Below are positions 1 to 9,198 of a stretch of 58,082 bases of DNA, piece by piece; the first letter of the stretch is position 1; every line of letters begins with the position of its first letter. The stretch comes from Hyphomicrobiales bacterium (GTDB taxonomy: Bacteria; Pseudomonadota; Alphaproteobacteria; Rhizobiales; CAJQND01). Below the pieces are notes generated by a model, which saw nothing but the letters and a program-made list of their open reading frames with translations, made no database searches and was not told the origin of the DNA. The translations under genes were made by a program, and so were the position numbers. Where the stretch lies: positions 1-58,082 of the forward strand of contig JANQOW010000079.1 in the NCBI GenBank assembly GCA_028285595.1, read 5' to 3'.

Positions 1-432
1 GACGGAGGGGTCGGGGATAACGGACAGAGATGGAGGAAGGACGCACCACTACCGTCATCCCGGAATTTTGCGCCAGCAAAATATCCGGGACCCAGAAGCA
101 GCGGAGCTCTGTGGGCCCTGGGTCCCCGCGTTCGCGGGGATGACGGAGGGTGAAATGGGGATGACGGACGGAGGGAAAGCGGGGAGGACGGAAAGAGATG
201 GAGCATAGGAAACGTCGCCTTCCCCGCTCCCCTGCGAACGCAGGGGTCCATAGCCGGGACCTCTCCCGTCGCTCAGAAGGTCCTCGCTTTCGCAAGGACG
301 CGGGAACTGGACCAGCAATGAGGAGGCAAAAGCAGGACGATCTTCTTCCTGTTGATAAGCGGTCACCGCGCTCGCCGCGCCTTGACCAGAACGCTACACT
401 TACCCGTTTAGCAAACGTGCTAAAGAGCAACC
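1..432. repeat. Gene-free leader with interspersed palindromic repeats
   Basis: No convincing gene lies before dnaG. Bases 1-43 and 167-209 are an imperfect purine-rich direct repeat (both start GACGGAGGG and contain AGAGATGGAG). Between them, 52-146 is a nested palindromic element: its ends GTCATCCC and GGGATGAC are inverted, GGGACCCAG pairs with CTGGGTCCC, and CCCCGCG-TT-CGCGGGG forms a hairpin at 124-139. A related hairpin, CCCCTGCG-AA-CGCAGGGG, lies at 229-246, and a weaker one at 280-299. This style resembles dispersed extragenic palindromes of Alphaproteobacteria. I see no open frame with protein-like composition here. Confidence 0.6.
52..146. repeat. Nested palindromic interspersed element
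   Basis: An outer inverted pair (GTCATCCC / GGGATGAC) encloses an ATTTTGC-GCCA-GCAAAAT stem, a GGGACCCAG / CTGGGTCCC pair and a terminal CCCCGCG-TT-CGCGGGG hairpin. There is no coding potential. The form fits a short REP- or MITE-like unit, which is inferred from structure only. Confidence 0.55.
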
Positions 433-2382
433 ATGCGATTCCCAGATCACATCCTCGATGAAATCCGAACGCGGCTGACCATCTCCGAAGTGGTGGGCCG
501 CAAGGTGACGTGGGACCGGCGCAAATCCGTGCCCGCAAAAGGAGACTATTGGGCCTGCTGCCCGTTCCATCAGGAGAATACCCCCTCCTTCCACGCCGAC
601 GACCGGCGCGGGCGCTATCATTGCTTTGGCTGCAAAGCCTCCGGCGACATCTTCACCTTCGTCACCGAAACCGAAGGGCTAAGCTTCCCAGAAGCGGTAC
701 AATCGCTCGCCGATCTGGCCGGCGTCAATCTGCCGGCGCCCTCCCCTGAGGCCGCTGAGCGCGAACAAAAGCGCGCCACCCTCTATGATGTGATGGAGAT
801 GGCCACCGCGTTCTTCGAAGACGCGCTGCAAAGCGCGGACGGTGCCGCCGCGCGGGGCTATTTGAGCGACCGGGGCCTCTCGTCGAAAACCCAACAAGAC
901 TTCCGCATCGGCTATGCCCCGAACGACCGCCGCGCGCTCAAGACCCATCTGGCGGCCAACCAGGTGAGCGCAGAACAGATGGTCGAGTGCGGGCTGGTGA
1001 TCGCCGGGCCGGACATCGCCGTTCCCTATGACCGGTTCCGCGACCGCATCATGTTCCCGATCCGCGATACACGCGGGCGGGTGATTGCCTTTGGCGGGCG
1101 GGCGATGTCGGCGGATGCTCAGGCGAAATATCTCAACTCGCCCGAAGGCCCCCTCTTCCACAAGAGCAAGGTGCTCTACAATTTCGACACCGCCCGCAAA
1201 GCCGCTTATGACGCCGGGAGCCTTGTGGTGTGTGAGGGCTATATGGACGTGATCGCCCTGGTGCGCGCCGGCTATGCCAATGCGGTGGCACCGCTCGGCA
1301 CGGCGCTTACGGAAGACCAGCTCAAACTCATGTGGAAGGCCGTGCCCGAGCCGGTTCTGTGCTTTGACGGCGATATGGCGGGCCGCAAGGCCGCCTATCG
1401 TGCGGTCGACACCGCCCTTGCCCTGCTTCAGCCCGGGCACTCGCTGAAATTTGCGCTGCTGCCGGATGGCAAGGACCCTGATGATCTGATCAACGATGGC
1501 GGCCGCGAGGCCATTGAGCAGGTGCTGGATGCGGCAACGCCCCTGGCGTCGATGCTTTGGGACCGCGAGATGGAAACCAGCGATCTCACCACCCCTGAGC
1601 GGCGGGCCGATTTTGAGCAAAGATTGCTGGGTGCGGTGCGCCAGGTGGCCGATGAACGGGTGCGTGGCCACTATAATGATCATATTCAAACAAAATTGAA
1701 GGCGCTCTGGTCCAGCGCCGGAACCGCACGGCCCGCCCGGCCCACGCGACAGCCGCCCGGTGCCAAGCGAGACCGGCGCAGCAGAGGCCGCGGGCCCGTG
1801 CGCCGGCCATGGGACATGCAATTCCCGCCCAGCCAGGAGCTGAAACGCCTGGCAAACCCCACAAAACCGGACTTTGGCGGGCGTCGGCGCGAACAGCTTC
1901 TTGTGCTGGCCTTGGTCAACCATCCGCATCTGGTTGAGGAAAATGTGGACCTGGTGGCCGATTTGGAATTTTCGAATCAAGACCTTGACACTTTGCGCCG
2001 GGAAATACTAGATGTCGCGGCTTTGCAAGCGCCCCTTGAAACAGCTCTGTTGCGCGACCATCTCGCCCAGAGAGGATATGCTCAAATCTTGGGTCAGCTT
2101 GATGCAGGGTTGTCGCACAAGAGCGACTGGTACGTTCAACCGGAGGCCGCGCAGGCCGACGTGGGGACGGGCTGGTCTCAGCTTGTCGTGTTGCACAAGA
2201 AAGCGCTCATGCTGAACAAAGAACTGATGGCTGCAGAATTGGCTTTGGCTGAAGAGGCGACTGAGGAAAATCTTGCGCATCTCAATGAGATCCGCGACCA
2301 ACTCCGTTCCCAAGCAGGCGAAGAAGCAACCATCGAAGGTTTTGGTGAAGCTTCCGGGCGCTCAGGTGCGCTCAGCGGCTAA
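433..2382 (+). CDS. dnaG: DNA primase DnaG
   Basis: Synthesises the RNA primers for chromosome replication, working with the replicative helicase DnaB. The 649-residue protein has the three expected parts. The N-terminal CHC2 zinc finger has ligands C43, H46, C64 and C67 (CPFH and CFGC). The central catalytic core with its Toprim fold shows the VCEGYMDVIAL glutamate motif near residue 269 and the DGDMAGRKA acidic motif. A Pro/Arg-rich linker leads to a helical C-terminal part that in the family binds helicase. Length is normal for Alphaproteobacteria, where dnaG commonly sits just before rpoD, as here (222-base gap). The ATG at 433 gives the usual start just before the zinc finger. Confidence 0.97.
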   Translation: MRFPDHILDEIRTRLTISEVVGRKVTWDRRKSVPAKGDYWACCPFHQENTPSFHADDRRGRYHCFGCKASGDIFTFVTETEGLSFPEAVQSLADLAGVNLPAPSPEAAEREQKRATLYDVMEMATAFFEDALQSADGAAARGYLSDRGLSSKTQQDFRIGYAPNDRRALKTHLAANQVSAEQMVECGLVIAGPDIAVPYDRFRDRIMFPIRDTRGRVIAFGGRAMSADAQAKYLNSPEGPLFHKSKVLYNFDTARKAAYDAGSLVVCEGYMDVIALVRAGYANAVAPLGTALTEDQLKLMWKAVPEPVLCFDGDMAGRKAAYRAVDTALALLQPGHSLKFALLPDGKDPDDLINDGGREAIEQVLDAATPLASMLWDREMETSDLTTPERRADFEQRLLGAVRQVADERVRGHYNDHIQTKLKALWSSAGTARPARPTRQPPGAKRDRRSRGRGPVRRPWDMQFPPSQELKRLANPTKPDFGGRRREQLLVLALVNHPHLVEENVDLVADLEFSNQDLDTLRREILDVAALQAPLETALLRDHLAQRGYAQILGQLDAGLSHKSDWYVQPEAAQADVGTGWSQLVVLHKKALMLNKELMAAELALAEEATEENLAHLNEIRDQLRSQAGEEATIEGFGEASGRSGALSG

Positions 2383-2546
2383 ACTTTTGATGGAGCCTGT
2401 TTCCAGGCGCTGAAGGCCGGAAATATGCTTAAGGGGTGATTAAGGTAAGCGGGTCTAGATAGGTCTGATGTAGCGCGAGGGTGATTTGCCCGAAAAACCG
2501 CGACGAAGGCCGGGACCCACATAATTTGGCACTGATTGCGCGCAGA

Positions 2547-2569
2547 AGGCCCTTATGCGGGAAGGGCCT
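2547..2569 (+). promoter_or_regulatory. Leader hairpin upstream of rpoD
   Basis: AGGCCCTT (2547-2554) and AAGGGCCT (2562-2569) form a perfect 8-bp stem with a 7-base loop, 35 bases before the rpoD start. No T-run follows, so it is not a classical terminator. It may structure the rpoD leader; function is unknown. Confidence 0.35.
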
Positions 2570-2604
2570 CAAGGCCAAAGCAAGCGCAAGGAAAGATATA
2601 GGTC

Positions 2605-4590
2605 ATGGTAGCAACCACAGCTCAGAAAACAGAAGCGCAAGACCAGGCAGCTCCGGAGGCCAGTTCAGACGGCCCGGTGCTCGACATGAACGATGCCGCG
2701 GTCAAGAAGCTGGTCAAGCTCTCCAAAAAGCGCGGATACGTCACCTATGATGAGCTGAATGAGGTTCTGCCCTCCGATGAGGTGAGTTCTGAACAGATCG
2801 AAGACACCATGTCCATGTTCGCCGAAATGGGCATCAACGTGGTGGAATCGGAAGAAGAAAACGAAGACATCACCGCAGAAGCCAAGAAGACCGAGGCCGG
2901 TCTTCCGGTCAAAACCACCACCACCACCCGCGAGCCGGTTGAGCGCACGGACGATCCGGTGCGCATGTATCTGCGCGAGATGGGGACGGTGGAGCTTCTG
3001 TCGCGCGAAGGCGAGATCGCCATTGCCAAGCGCATTGAGGCCGGCCGCGAGGCCATGATTGCGGGCCTTTGCGAAAGCCCCCTCACCTTCCAGGCCATCA
3101 TCATCTGGCGCGATGAGCTGAACGAAGGGCGCATTCTCCTGCGCGATATTATCGACCTTGAAGCCACCTATGCCGGCCCGGACGCCAAGAAGGCGCCGGA
3201 AGTGAAATCGCCGGACGAGGAGGAAGAAGAGGAGAAGGAAGAAGAGGAAAACGCCGATCTCCTGCGCAAGGATGGCGATGAAGACGGCGCCGAAGGCGAA
3301 GAGGAGGAGGAAGAAGAGGACGACGAGGCCAATCTTTCTCTCGCCGCCATGGAGGCTGAACTGAAGCCTCAAGTGGTCGAAACCTTCGACATGATCGCCA
3401 GCGATTATAAGAAGCTGCGCCGGCTGCAGGATCAGCAGGTGGGCGAAAACAAGACCCTCTCCACCTCGCAGGAGCGCCGCTATAAGAAGCTGCGTGAAGA
3501 GATCATCGTTCACGTGAAGTCGTTGGCGCTCAACAACAACCGGATCGAAGCTCTGGTTGAGCAGCTCTACGATATCAACAAGCGCCTTCTGTCACTGGAA
3601 GGCCGCCTGATGCGCATGGCCGATGGGTCCGGCGTGCCGCGCGAGGAGTTCCTGAAGCAGTATCGCGGCCAGGAGTTGGATCCGGGCTGGATGCGCCGGG
3701 TGGGCCGCCTGTCGAAAAACAATTGGCATGATTTCATCCAGTCCGAACGGACCATGATCAAGGCGATCCGCGATGAGATTCACCAGTTGGCCTCTGAGAC
3801 CGGTCTGGAGATCGAAGAGTTCCGCCGCATTGTGCACACCGTGCAGAAGGGTGAGCGCGAGGCCCGCCAGGCCAAGAAGGAAATGGTGGAAGCCAACCTG
3901 CGTTTGGTGATCTCCATTGCCAAGAAGTACACCAACCGCGGCCTGCAATTCCTGGATCTCATCCAGGAGGGCAATATCGGCCTGATGAAGGCGGTGGATA
4001 AGTTCGAATACCGCCGCGGCTATAAGTTCTCCACCTACGCCACGTGGTGGATCCGCCAGGCGATCACCCGCTCGATTGCCGACCAGGCGCGCACCATCCG
4101 TATTCCGGTGCACATGATCGAGACCATCAACAAGCTGGTGCGCACGGGCCGCCAGATGCTGCACGAGATCGGCCGCGAGCCGACGCCGGAGGAGCTGGCT
4201 GAGAAGCTGGGCATGCCTTTGGAAAAAGTGCGCAAGGTGATGAAGATCGCCAAGGAGCCGATCAGCCTGGAAACGCCGATTGGCGATGAGGAAGACAGCC
4301 ACCTGGGCGATTTCATTGAGGACAAGAACGCTATTCTGCCGATCGATGCGGCCATTCAGTCCAACCTGCGGGAGACCACGACCCGGGTTCTGGCCTCCCT
4401 GACGCCGCGCGAGGAACGTGTGCTCAGGATGCGCTTTGGCATCGGCATGAACACCGACCACACGCTTGAAGAGGTGGGCCAGCAGTTCTCGGTGACCCGC
4501 GAGCGGATCCGTCAGATCGAGGCCAAGGCGCTGCGCAAGCTGAAGCACCCGAGCCGCAGCCGCAAGCTGCGGAGCTTCCTGGACAACTAG
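2605..4590 (+). CDS. rpoD: RNA polymerase primary sigma factor RpoD (sigma-70)
   Basis: Housekeeping sigma factor that directs core RNA polymerase to -10/-35 promoters. Region 1.1 is at about residues 25-75, region 1.2 around [12 protein letters not shown] (116-127), region 2 holds the [20 protein letters not shown] helix, and region 4 ends in the [19 protein letters not shown] helix-turn-helix that reads the -35 element. The non-conserved region between 1.2 and 2 carries an extremely acidic tract at about residues 204-243, nearly all Glu/Asp. Such insertions are known in alphaproteobacterial sigma-70, but this one is long. The gene follows dnaG in the same direction. Its TAG stop overlaps the kinase stop on the other strand within the palindrome CTAG (4587-4590). 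Confidence 0.98.
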   Translation: MVATTAQKTEAQDQAAPEASSDGPVLDMNDAAVKKLVKLSKKRGYVTYDELNEVLPSDEVSSEQIEDTMSMFAEMGINVVESEEENEDITAEAKKTEAGLPVKTTTTTREPVERTDDPVRMYLREMGTVELLSREGEIAIAKRIEAGREAMIAGLCESPLTFQAIIIWRDELNEGRILLRDIIDLEATYAGPDAKKAPEVKSPDEEEEEEKEEEENADLLRKDGDEDGAEGEEEEEEEDDEANLSLAAMEAELKPQVVETFDMIASDYKKLRRLQDQQVGENKTLSTSQERRYKKLREEIIVHVKSLALNNNRIEALVEQLYDINKRLLSLEGRLMRMADGSGVPREEFLKQYRGQELDPGWMRRVGRLSKNNWHDFIQSERTMIKAIRDEIHQLASETGLEIEEFRRIVHTVQKGEREARQAKKEMVEANLRLVISIAKKYTNRGLQFLDLIQEGNIGLMKAVDKFEYRRGYKFSTYATWWIRQAITRSIADQARTIRIPVHMIETINKLVRTGRQMLHEIGREPTPEELAEKLGMPLEKVRKVMKIAKEPISLETPIGDEEDSHLGDFIEDKNAILPIDAAIQSNLRETTTRVLASLTPREERVLRMRFGIGMNTDHTLEEVGQQFSVTRERIRQIEAKALRKLKHPSRSRKLRSFLDN

Positions 4591-6173
4591 CCGCTCGCGG
4601 CTGGGAGTGTGATCTTGAAGGCTGCGCCATCGGTGGCGTCTAGAAGTGCGATGGTTCCGCCATGTGCTTCCACCAAAGAGCGCACGATACCGAGCCCCAG
4701 GCCGGTTCCGCCGCTCTCGCGCTTGGTGGTGAAGAAGGCCTCATAGATCTTGTCCCGGTTGCCCGGGGAAATGCCTGAGCCATTGTCTTTAAAGGTGATT
4801 TCGCAAGTGTTCGATGTTTCAACGATTGTCAAAATCACCTCTGAGGCGCCGGCGCCCACGGCATTCTCGATCAGGTTGGAGGCGATGATGCCAAGGCTCT
4901 CCTCAGAGATCTGGGCCATGGCCGGCCCTTGGCTTTCGATGCGCACTTGGCTGTAGCCGCTGGTAAGTGTTTCCAGGGCCGCTGCGGCGTCCACAGTGTC
5001 GTCGAACAGGGGCACCAGATTGTCTGACTTGGCCAGCTCCAAGAGCCGGTCCACAAGCGCTTTCAGGCGGGCGGCGTCCTTTTCGATATTGCCTAAGAAC
5101 CGGGCCCGTTCTTCCGGCTTCATCTCCTCCAAGTGCTCGCCCAGCAGTTCGGCGGAGCCTCGGATAGAGGTGAGCGGTGTTTTGAACTCATGCGAGACGT
5201 GTGTGGCGAAGTCCCGGATGTAGGTGCTGCGTTTCTCCAGTGCGTCGGCCATGTCCAGGAAGCTCTGGCCAAGGGCGGCCAGCTCGCTGGTTCCGTAGTG
5301 GGCCAAGGGTTCAAGCGTCCCGCCCTTGGTTGCCGCCAGACCCTGGGCCTGGTTGGAGAGGGCTGTGATCGGCCCCCGCAAGGTGCGGGTGGTGACCCAG
5401 GCGATGAGGAGCGTGACAGCGAGCACAAACAGCGCCACAAGCGCAGCCCGGTGGCGGAAGGCATAAAGGTGTTTGAGAATGTTGTTGGGCGTGCGGGACA
5501 TGTAGACCACACCCCACAGGCGTTTGCCCGCTTTGATGGGAAAGGCCACAAAGATGCGGATGCCGGTGCCCCGGCTGATGGAGGCATAGGAGGGCGGCGG
5601 CTCATCTGAAATGCGCTCGCGGATCACGCTGGCGTAGTAGCCGTCCATGGCCCGGCGCACCTCGCGCACGTGGGCAAACGACAGGCCGATCGACTGGTTG
5701 CCGCCGATCACCGTGCCTTCGTGGTTTAAAAGCACCATGCCCGCAAGGGTGGTGCGCCGGGCATCGAAGAAGAGCTGGCTCACGTCGAGCCCTGCGTCCA
5801 AGCTCTCCACGGATGCCTGGGAGGTGGCGGTGCGCGGGTCCGGGCGGGGCGGCAGGAGGTCATCTGAGGCCAAATCAATCGTTGGCATCACGGGCTCATA
5901 GCGCTTGAGGGCCTCTTTGGTGGCTTCAGCGCCGAGCGCACGCCCGTAGGTTTCAGCGCCCTCATTGAGGCGGCGATCCAGCGCCTGCTTGTAGGCTGCA
6001 GCGATTACCGCAGCCTGGGAGATGAGCTCCGCCTCGGTTTCGTGCACCAACCGGCCCTCATAGATCCGGAAGAACAGGACGCTGCCCAAGGGCAGCGCCA
6101 GGATTGTCAGGTTCACGGCGATCAGAATCAGCGCAACGCTGGGGCGGTATTTCTGTTTAACCGTTGGCGTCAC
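4587..6173 (-). CDS. Sensor histidine kinase of the exosortase island
   Basis: Inner-membrane sensor kinase, 528 residues, probable partner of the adjacent response regulator. TM1 is at about 12-35, followed by a periplasmic sensor region of about 200 residues, TM2 at about 243-262, a HAMP-like linker, and a HisKA domain with phospho-acceptor H328 in HEFKTPLTS. The ATPase domain has an N-box (NLIENAV), DNGSGI and [13 protein letters not shown] start at 6173, with GGGAGG just upstream and a 12-base gap to the regulator stop. Domain layout and gene order match the kinase of proteobacterial dedicated sortase systems, although an exosortase sits here. The signal sensed is unknown. Confidence 0.9.
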   Translation of the reverse strand: MTPTVKQKYRPSVALILIAVNLTILALPLGSVLFFRIYEGRLVHETEAELISQAAVIAAAYKQALDRRLNEGAETYGRALGAEATKEALKRYEPVMPTIDLASDDLLPPRPDPRTATSQASVESLDAGLDVSQLFFDARRTTLAGMVLLNHEGTVIGGNQSIGLSFAHVREVRRAMDGYYASVIRERISDEPPPSYASISRGTGIRIFVAFPIKAGKRLWGVVYMSRTPNNILKHLYAFRHRAALVALFVLAVTLLIAWVTTRTLRGPITALSNQAQGLAATKGGTLEPLAHYGTSELAALGQSFLDMADALEKRSTYIRDFATHVSHEFKTPLTSIRGSAELLGEHLEEMKPEERARFLGNIEKDAARLKALVDRLLELAKSDNLVPLFDDTVDAAAALETLTSGYSQVRIESQGPAMAQISEESLGIIASNLIENAVGAGASEVILTIVETSNTCEITFKDNGSGISPGNRDKIYEAFFTTKRESGGTGLGLGIVRSLVEAHGGTIALLDATDGAAFKITLPAASG

Positions 6174-6185
6174 TTGGCCTCCCGC

Positions 6186-6875
6186 TTACGTGCACGTGCC
6201 GAGCTTGTAGCCCACACCGTGGACAGTCTCGATAATGCTGGCACATCCGGCCTCCTGGAATTTCAGGCGGATGTGCCGGATATGGCTGTCCACCGTGCGG
6301 TCGGAGACGTGGATGTTATCGGCATAGGCCGCATCAATTATGGCATTGCGGTCGCGCACAATCTGGGGCCGGCGCAAGAAGGCGCGCACCATCTGGAACT
6401 CGGTTGCAGTGAGGTCGACCGGCACACCGGAAAACTCCACCCGGTGCTGGTCGGGCCACAGGCTGACGCCGCCCACTTTGAGAGTGTCCGGCTCGTCTGC
6501 CTGCTCCACCGGCGCGGTGCGTTTCAAGATCGCCTTGATGCGCGCCACGAGCTCGCGCGGGCTGAACGGCTTGGAGACATAATCATCGCCGCCAATCTCA
6601 AGCCCGATGATGCGGTCGATCTCCTCATCACGCGAGGAGAGAAACAAGATCGGCACCTGAGAGGTCTTACGGATCTCCCGGCAGACATCGAGCCCATCCA
6701 TTTCCGGCAGGCTGATGTCGAGCACGATCAGGTCCGGGTCTGACGACCTGAACTTCTCCAGCGCCTGCTTGCCGTCCTTTGCTGCGGTCAGGGCAAAGCC
6801 TGCCCGCTCCAGAGCAAAGCTGATGACTTCCAGTATGTGAGGGTCATCATCAACCACGAGGATGGATTTTGCCAT
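6186..6875 (-). CDS. OmpR-family response regulator of the exosortase island
   Basis: Two-component DNA-binding regulator, 229 residues. The receiver domain opens with KSILVVDDDPHILEV and has the phospho-acceptor Asp in LIVLDISLPEMDG and the conserved Lys in YVSKPFSPRE. The C-terminal winged helix ends in the OmpR-type signature RTVDSHIRHIRLKF ... VHGVGYKLG. I chose the ATG at 6875 because the receiver fold starts there. An in-frame ATG at 7007 would add 44 residues and overlap the upstream stop, and GGAGG lies 8 bases before it. That GGAGG, however, is part of the Arg codons of the upstream protein's sorting tail, and two hairpins occupy the extension. It probably controls the exosortase/client operon. 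Confidence 0.88.
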   Translation of the reverse strand: MAKSILVVDDDPHILEVISFALERAGFALTAAKDGKQALEKFRSSDPDLIVLDISLPEMDGLDVCREIRKTSQVPILFLSSRDEEIDRIIGLEIGGDDYVSKPFSPRELVARIKAILKRTAPVEQADEPDTLKVGGVSLWPDQHRVEFSGVPVDLTATEFQMVRAFLRRPQIVRDRNAIIDAAYADNIHVSDRTVDSHIRHIRLKFQEAGCASIIETVHGVGYKLGTCT

Positions 6876-6912
6876 GGTGACCCGCGCTTTCCAGTTAGAG
6901 GAGGCACACAAT

Positions 6913-6983
6913 TGGCCTTCTAAATACGCTTGAAGGCCAGCGATTCCCACGGTGTCGACGGCACCCCTCTCCGGGGCGCCGTC
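6913..6983 (-). promoter_or_regulatory. Two intercistronic hairpins between client gene and regulator
   Basis: TGGCCTTC (6913-6920) pairs with GAAGGCCA (6932-6939). GACGGC plus CCCC (6957-6967) pairs with GGGG plus GCCGTC (6973-6983) around a 5-base loop, with one A/C mismatch. Both lie between the stop of the VIT/VWA gene and the core start of the response regulator, and have no T-run. They could stabilise the upstream message or lower read-through into the regulator pair. Confidence 0.45.
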
Positions 6984-7003
6984 TTGTTGGAGGGAGACGG
7001 TGT

Positions 7004-9196
7004 TCATGAGAACTGCCTCCGGGCCTGGTGCACCAGGGTGCCGCCCACCGAGAGGATCAACACCAGAAGCGCGATCAGATGTTCGGGCTCCGGCGTGGAG
7101 CCGCCTGAGAACACCGGGCCGGAGAACGGCGCCGCGGCAGGCTGGTTCATGGCGAACTTGGTGGGTTTCGCAGACTGGGTTTTGCGCATGGGAATGTTGC
7201 CGTTGGGATAGGCCTTGTGGCTCACGCCCTTCACCAGAGGCACGGGCACATCGGTGTCCTTTGAGAGCGCCGGATTGGGGTTCACCACCCTCTCAGAGAC
7301 GGCGACAAACGAGGTCCATTGTGTGACCAGGGAATGCGCGAGACCGAGGGCGGTGACCCGCTGCTCAACCTCGGCGTCAGACACGCCGGAAGGCCGCATG
7401 CGCATCGGCATCATGGTTTCGCGCATGTGATCTGCGATGCGTGACCGTGCCCAGATGAGCGGGATCGTACTGCCGGTTCCGCTCGCGCCAGCCGACAGAT
7501 CGAGCTTCAAGGGCAGCTTCACGCGCCTGCCGTTCACGGTGCCGGTGATGTCGATCTGATGGCTACCTGTTTCAGCAAACCGGCCAAGCACCCGGAGGGA
7601 ATCGCCGGCAAACAGATCCGGCAACACGCTTGGTGTCACCTCCGTGGGCGCCAGACGGCCCCAGTTGATTTTGATATCGGTGAGAACGGGCATGTCCAGG
7701 CGGGAGGCGAACTTCACGGCTTCTTCCTGACTGTTCATGGTGGGATCGATGATGCGGGAAACGCCGCGACCGAGCCTTGCCATCTCTGAAACCAGGTAGC
7801 GGTTCACCGCTGCCCCCACACCGAAGGCGTAGAGCCGTCCCTTGCCAACCGACCCGCTAACCAGTTTCAGGATCTCTGCCTCATTGCCCACATAGCCATC
7901 GGAGAGAAACACCACTATGCGCAAGACATTGGTCGCCGGCGGTCGGGCATAGGCCCGCTGAAGGCCGCTTAGGATCTCCGTGCCGCCGCCTGCGGTGATG
8001 GCATTGACGTAAGCCGTCCCCGCTGCAACGTTTTCAGGTGTCGCCGCCAGTGCCGCCGGGCTGAACTCGCTGGCATTGTTGGAAAAGCGGATGATGCGGA
8101 AGGCATCACCGGGGCGGAGCGTTTTGAGTGCATGCCGCATGAAGGTGCGGCTGGCGGCCATAGGCTGGCCGCTCATGGAGCCTGATGTGTCCAGAACGAA
8201 CACCATTTCGCGCCGTGTAATGTCCGCGTCCTGGGGAACTTTCGGTGGCTCGATGAGAAGAGAAAACGTGCCTTCCCCATCGCGCTTGTGGACAAGCAGT
8301 CCGGCTTGCGGCTGGTCACCCGCCAGCGAATAGCGCAGGACGAAATCACGGTTGTCGAGGGTTTTGCCGCCGGCGAGCGAGATCACCTTCCGGTCCTCAT
8401 CGCCGGTGACGTTCAATTTGTGACTGCCGCTGGACACATCGCGCAGGGGAATGCCCGAGACCAGGTTCAGGTTCACCGAGACCCGGTCCTTCGCCACTGT
8501 TGTGGGCAACTGCAAGCCGGCGACCGGCGGATAAGCCGGCACGGGTCCGAAATGCCAGCCGCCAGAAGTTGTGTTTTCGGACGTTTCAGTTACCGGCTCA
8601 TCATCATGCGCCACTGTCTGTGGCGTGGTCTTTTGGCGTTGCGGTATGTAGCGCGGGCCGACCACCAGGGGCACGCGGAGTTCGTAGGCATTGTCAATGC
8701 GCGGCACCACCTGGGAGTATTTCAGTGTGATCACCACCGGTGCGCCAGGCATCAGATTGGCAATCTCCTGGGTAAACATGTTTGGACGGTGCTGTTCAAG
8801 CAGGGCTGCAGACTTACCCTTCGCCTTGGCCTTCTCATAGGTGGTGCGCGCTGTGGCCCGTTTGGCGATTTTCGCGCTGATCAGTTCATCGCCCACGCGC
8901 ATCTGCATGGCGTGGACGGCGGCATCTTTGTTCAGGGGAAACAGATAGCGCGCGTTCATGGGCACGTTCGTGGGGTTCACGAAGGTTTGCCGCACGGTAA
9001 TGGACGCAAGATCGCCTTTCAGGTCGCCGGACACTTCTGTCTTCAAACTGGGGAACGGGACAGATCGACCGTCTATGGTTGCCACCACCTGGCCGCCTTG
9101 CTTGTCATCAAGCGGCGCGGGCGTTGGCGCTGCGAAAACCGGCTGCACAGACACCACCGTCAGGACGGCGAGACAGCCTTTCAGATACCTTCTCAT
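7004..9196 (-). CDS. VIT and VWA domain protein with PEP-CTERM-like sorting tail (exosortase client)
   Basis: Secreted, surface-destined protein of 730 residues. A signal peptide covers about 1-22. A vault/inter-alpha-trypsin (VIT) domain follows at roughly 35-165, then a von Willebrand A domain at about 328-500 with a complete MIDAS: DTSGSMS (336-342), the Thr in GGGTEI (406) and the Asp in LSDGYVG (433). The C-terminus has the three-part sorting signal of exosortase substrates: TPEPEHL (701-707), a hydrophobic helix, then ARRQFS. Domain order matches the VIT-VWA target of dedicated sortase systems, which carry an LPxTG-type tail instead. Its start lies 2 bases after the exosortase stop, so the two are translationally linked. 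Biological role unknown. Confidence 0.9.
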   Translation of the reverse strand: MRRYLKGCLAVLTVVSVQPVFAAPTPAPLDDKQGGQVVATIDGRSVPFPSLKTEVSGDLKGDLASITVRQTFVNPTNVPMNARYLFPLNKDAAVHAMQMRVGDELISAKIAKRATARTTYEKAKAKGKSAALLEQHRPNMFTQEIANLMPGAPVVITLKYSQVVPRIDNAYELRVPLVVGPRYIPQRQKTTPQTVAHDDEPVTETSENTTSGGWHFGPVPAYPPVAGLQLPTTVAKDRVSVNLNLVSGIPLRDVSSGSHKLNVTGDEDRKVISLAGGKTLDNRDFVLRYSLAGDQPQAGLLVHKRDGEGTFSLLIEPPKVPQDADITRREMVFVLDTSGSMSGQPMAASRTFMRHALKTLRPGDAFRIIRFSNNASEFSPAALAATPENVAAGTAYVNAITAGGGTEILSGLQRAYARPPATNVLRIVVFLSDGYVGNEAEILKLVSGSVGKGRLYAFGVGAAVNRYLVSEMARLGRGVSRIIDPTMNSQEEAVKFASRLDMPVLTDIKINWGRLAPTEVTPSVLPDLFAGDSLRVLGRFAETGSHQIDITGTVNGRRVKLPLKLDLSAGASGTGSTIPLIWARSRIADHMRETMMPMRMRPSGVSDAEVEQRVTALGLAHSLVTQWTSFVAVSERVVNPNPALSKDTDVPVPLVKGVSHKAYPNGNIPMRKTQSAKPTKFAMNQPAAAPFSGPVFSGGSTPEPEHLIALLVLILSVGGTLVHQARRQFS

Positions 9197-9198
9197 GA

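Noticed and set aside
679-1980. Long open frame (433 codons) antisense to dnaG
   Set aside because: It lies fully opposite a clear DnaG; composition is rich in His/Gly/Arg as expected from an antisense frame in GC-rich DNA, and it has no domain.
2665-3513. Antisense frame with Phe/Leu-rich hydrophobic runs opposite rpoD
   Set aside because: The Phe/Leu runs are simply the complement of the Glu codons in the acidic insertion; no start signal.
3592-4548. 318-codon antisense frame opposite rpoD
   Set aside because: Shadow of the conserved sigma region 2-4; no family resemblance.
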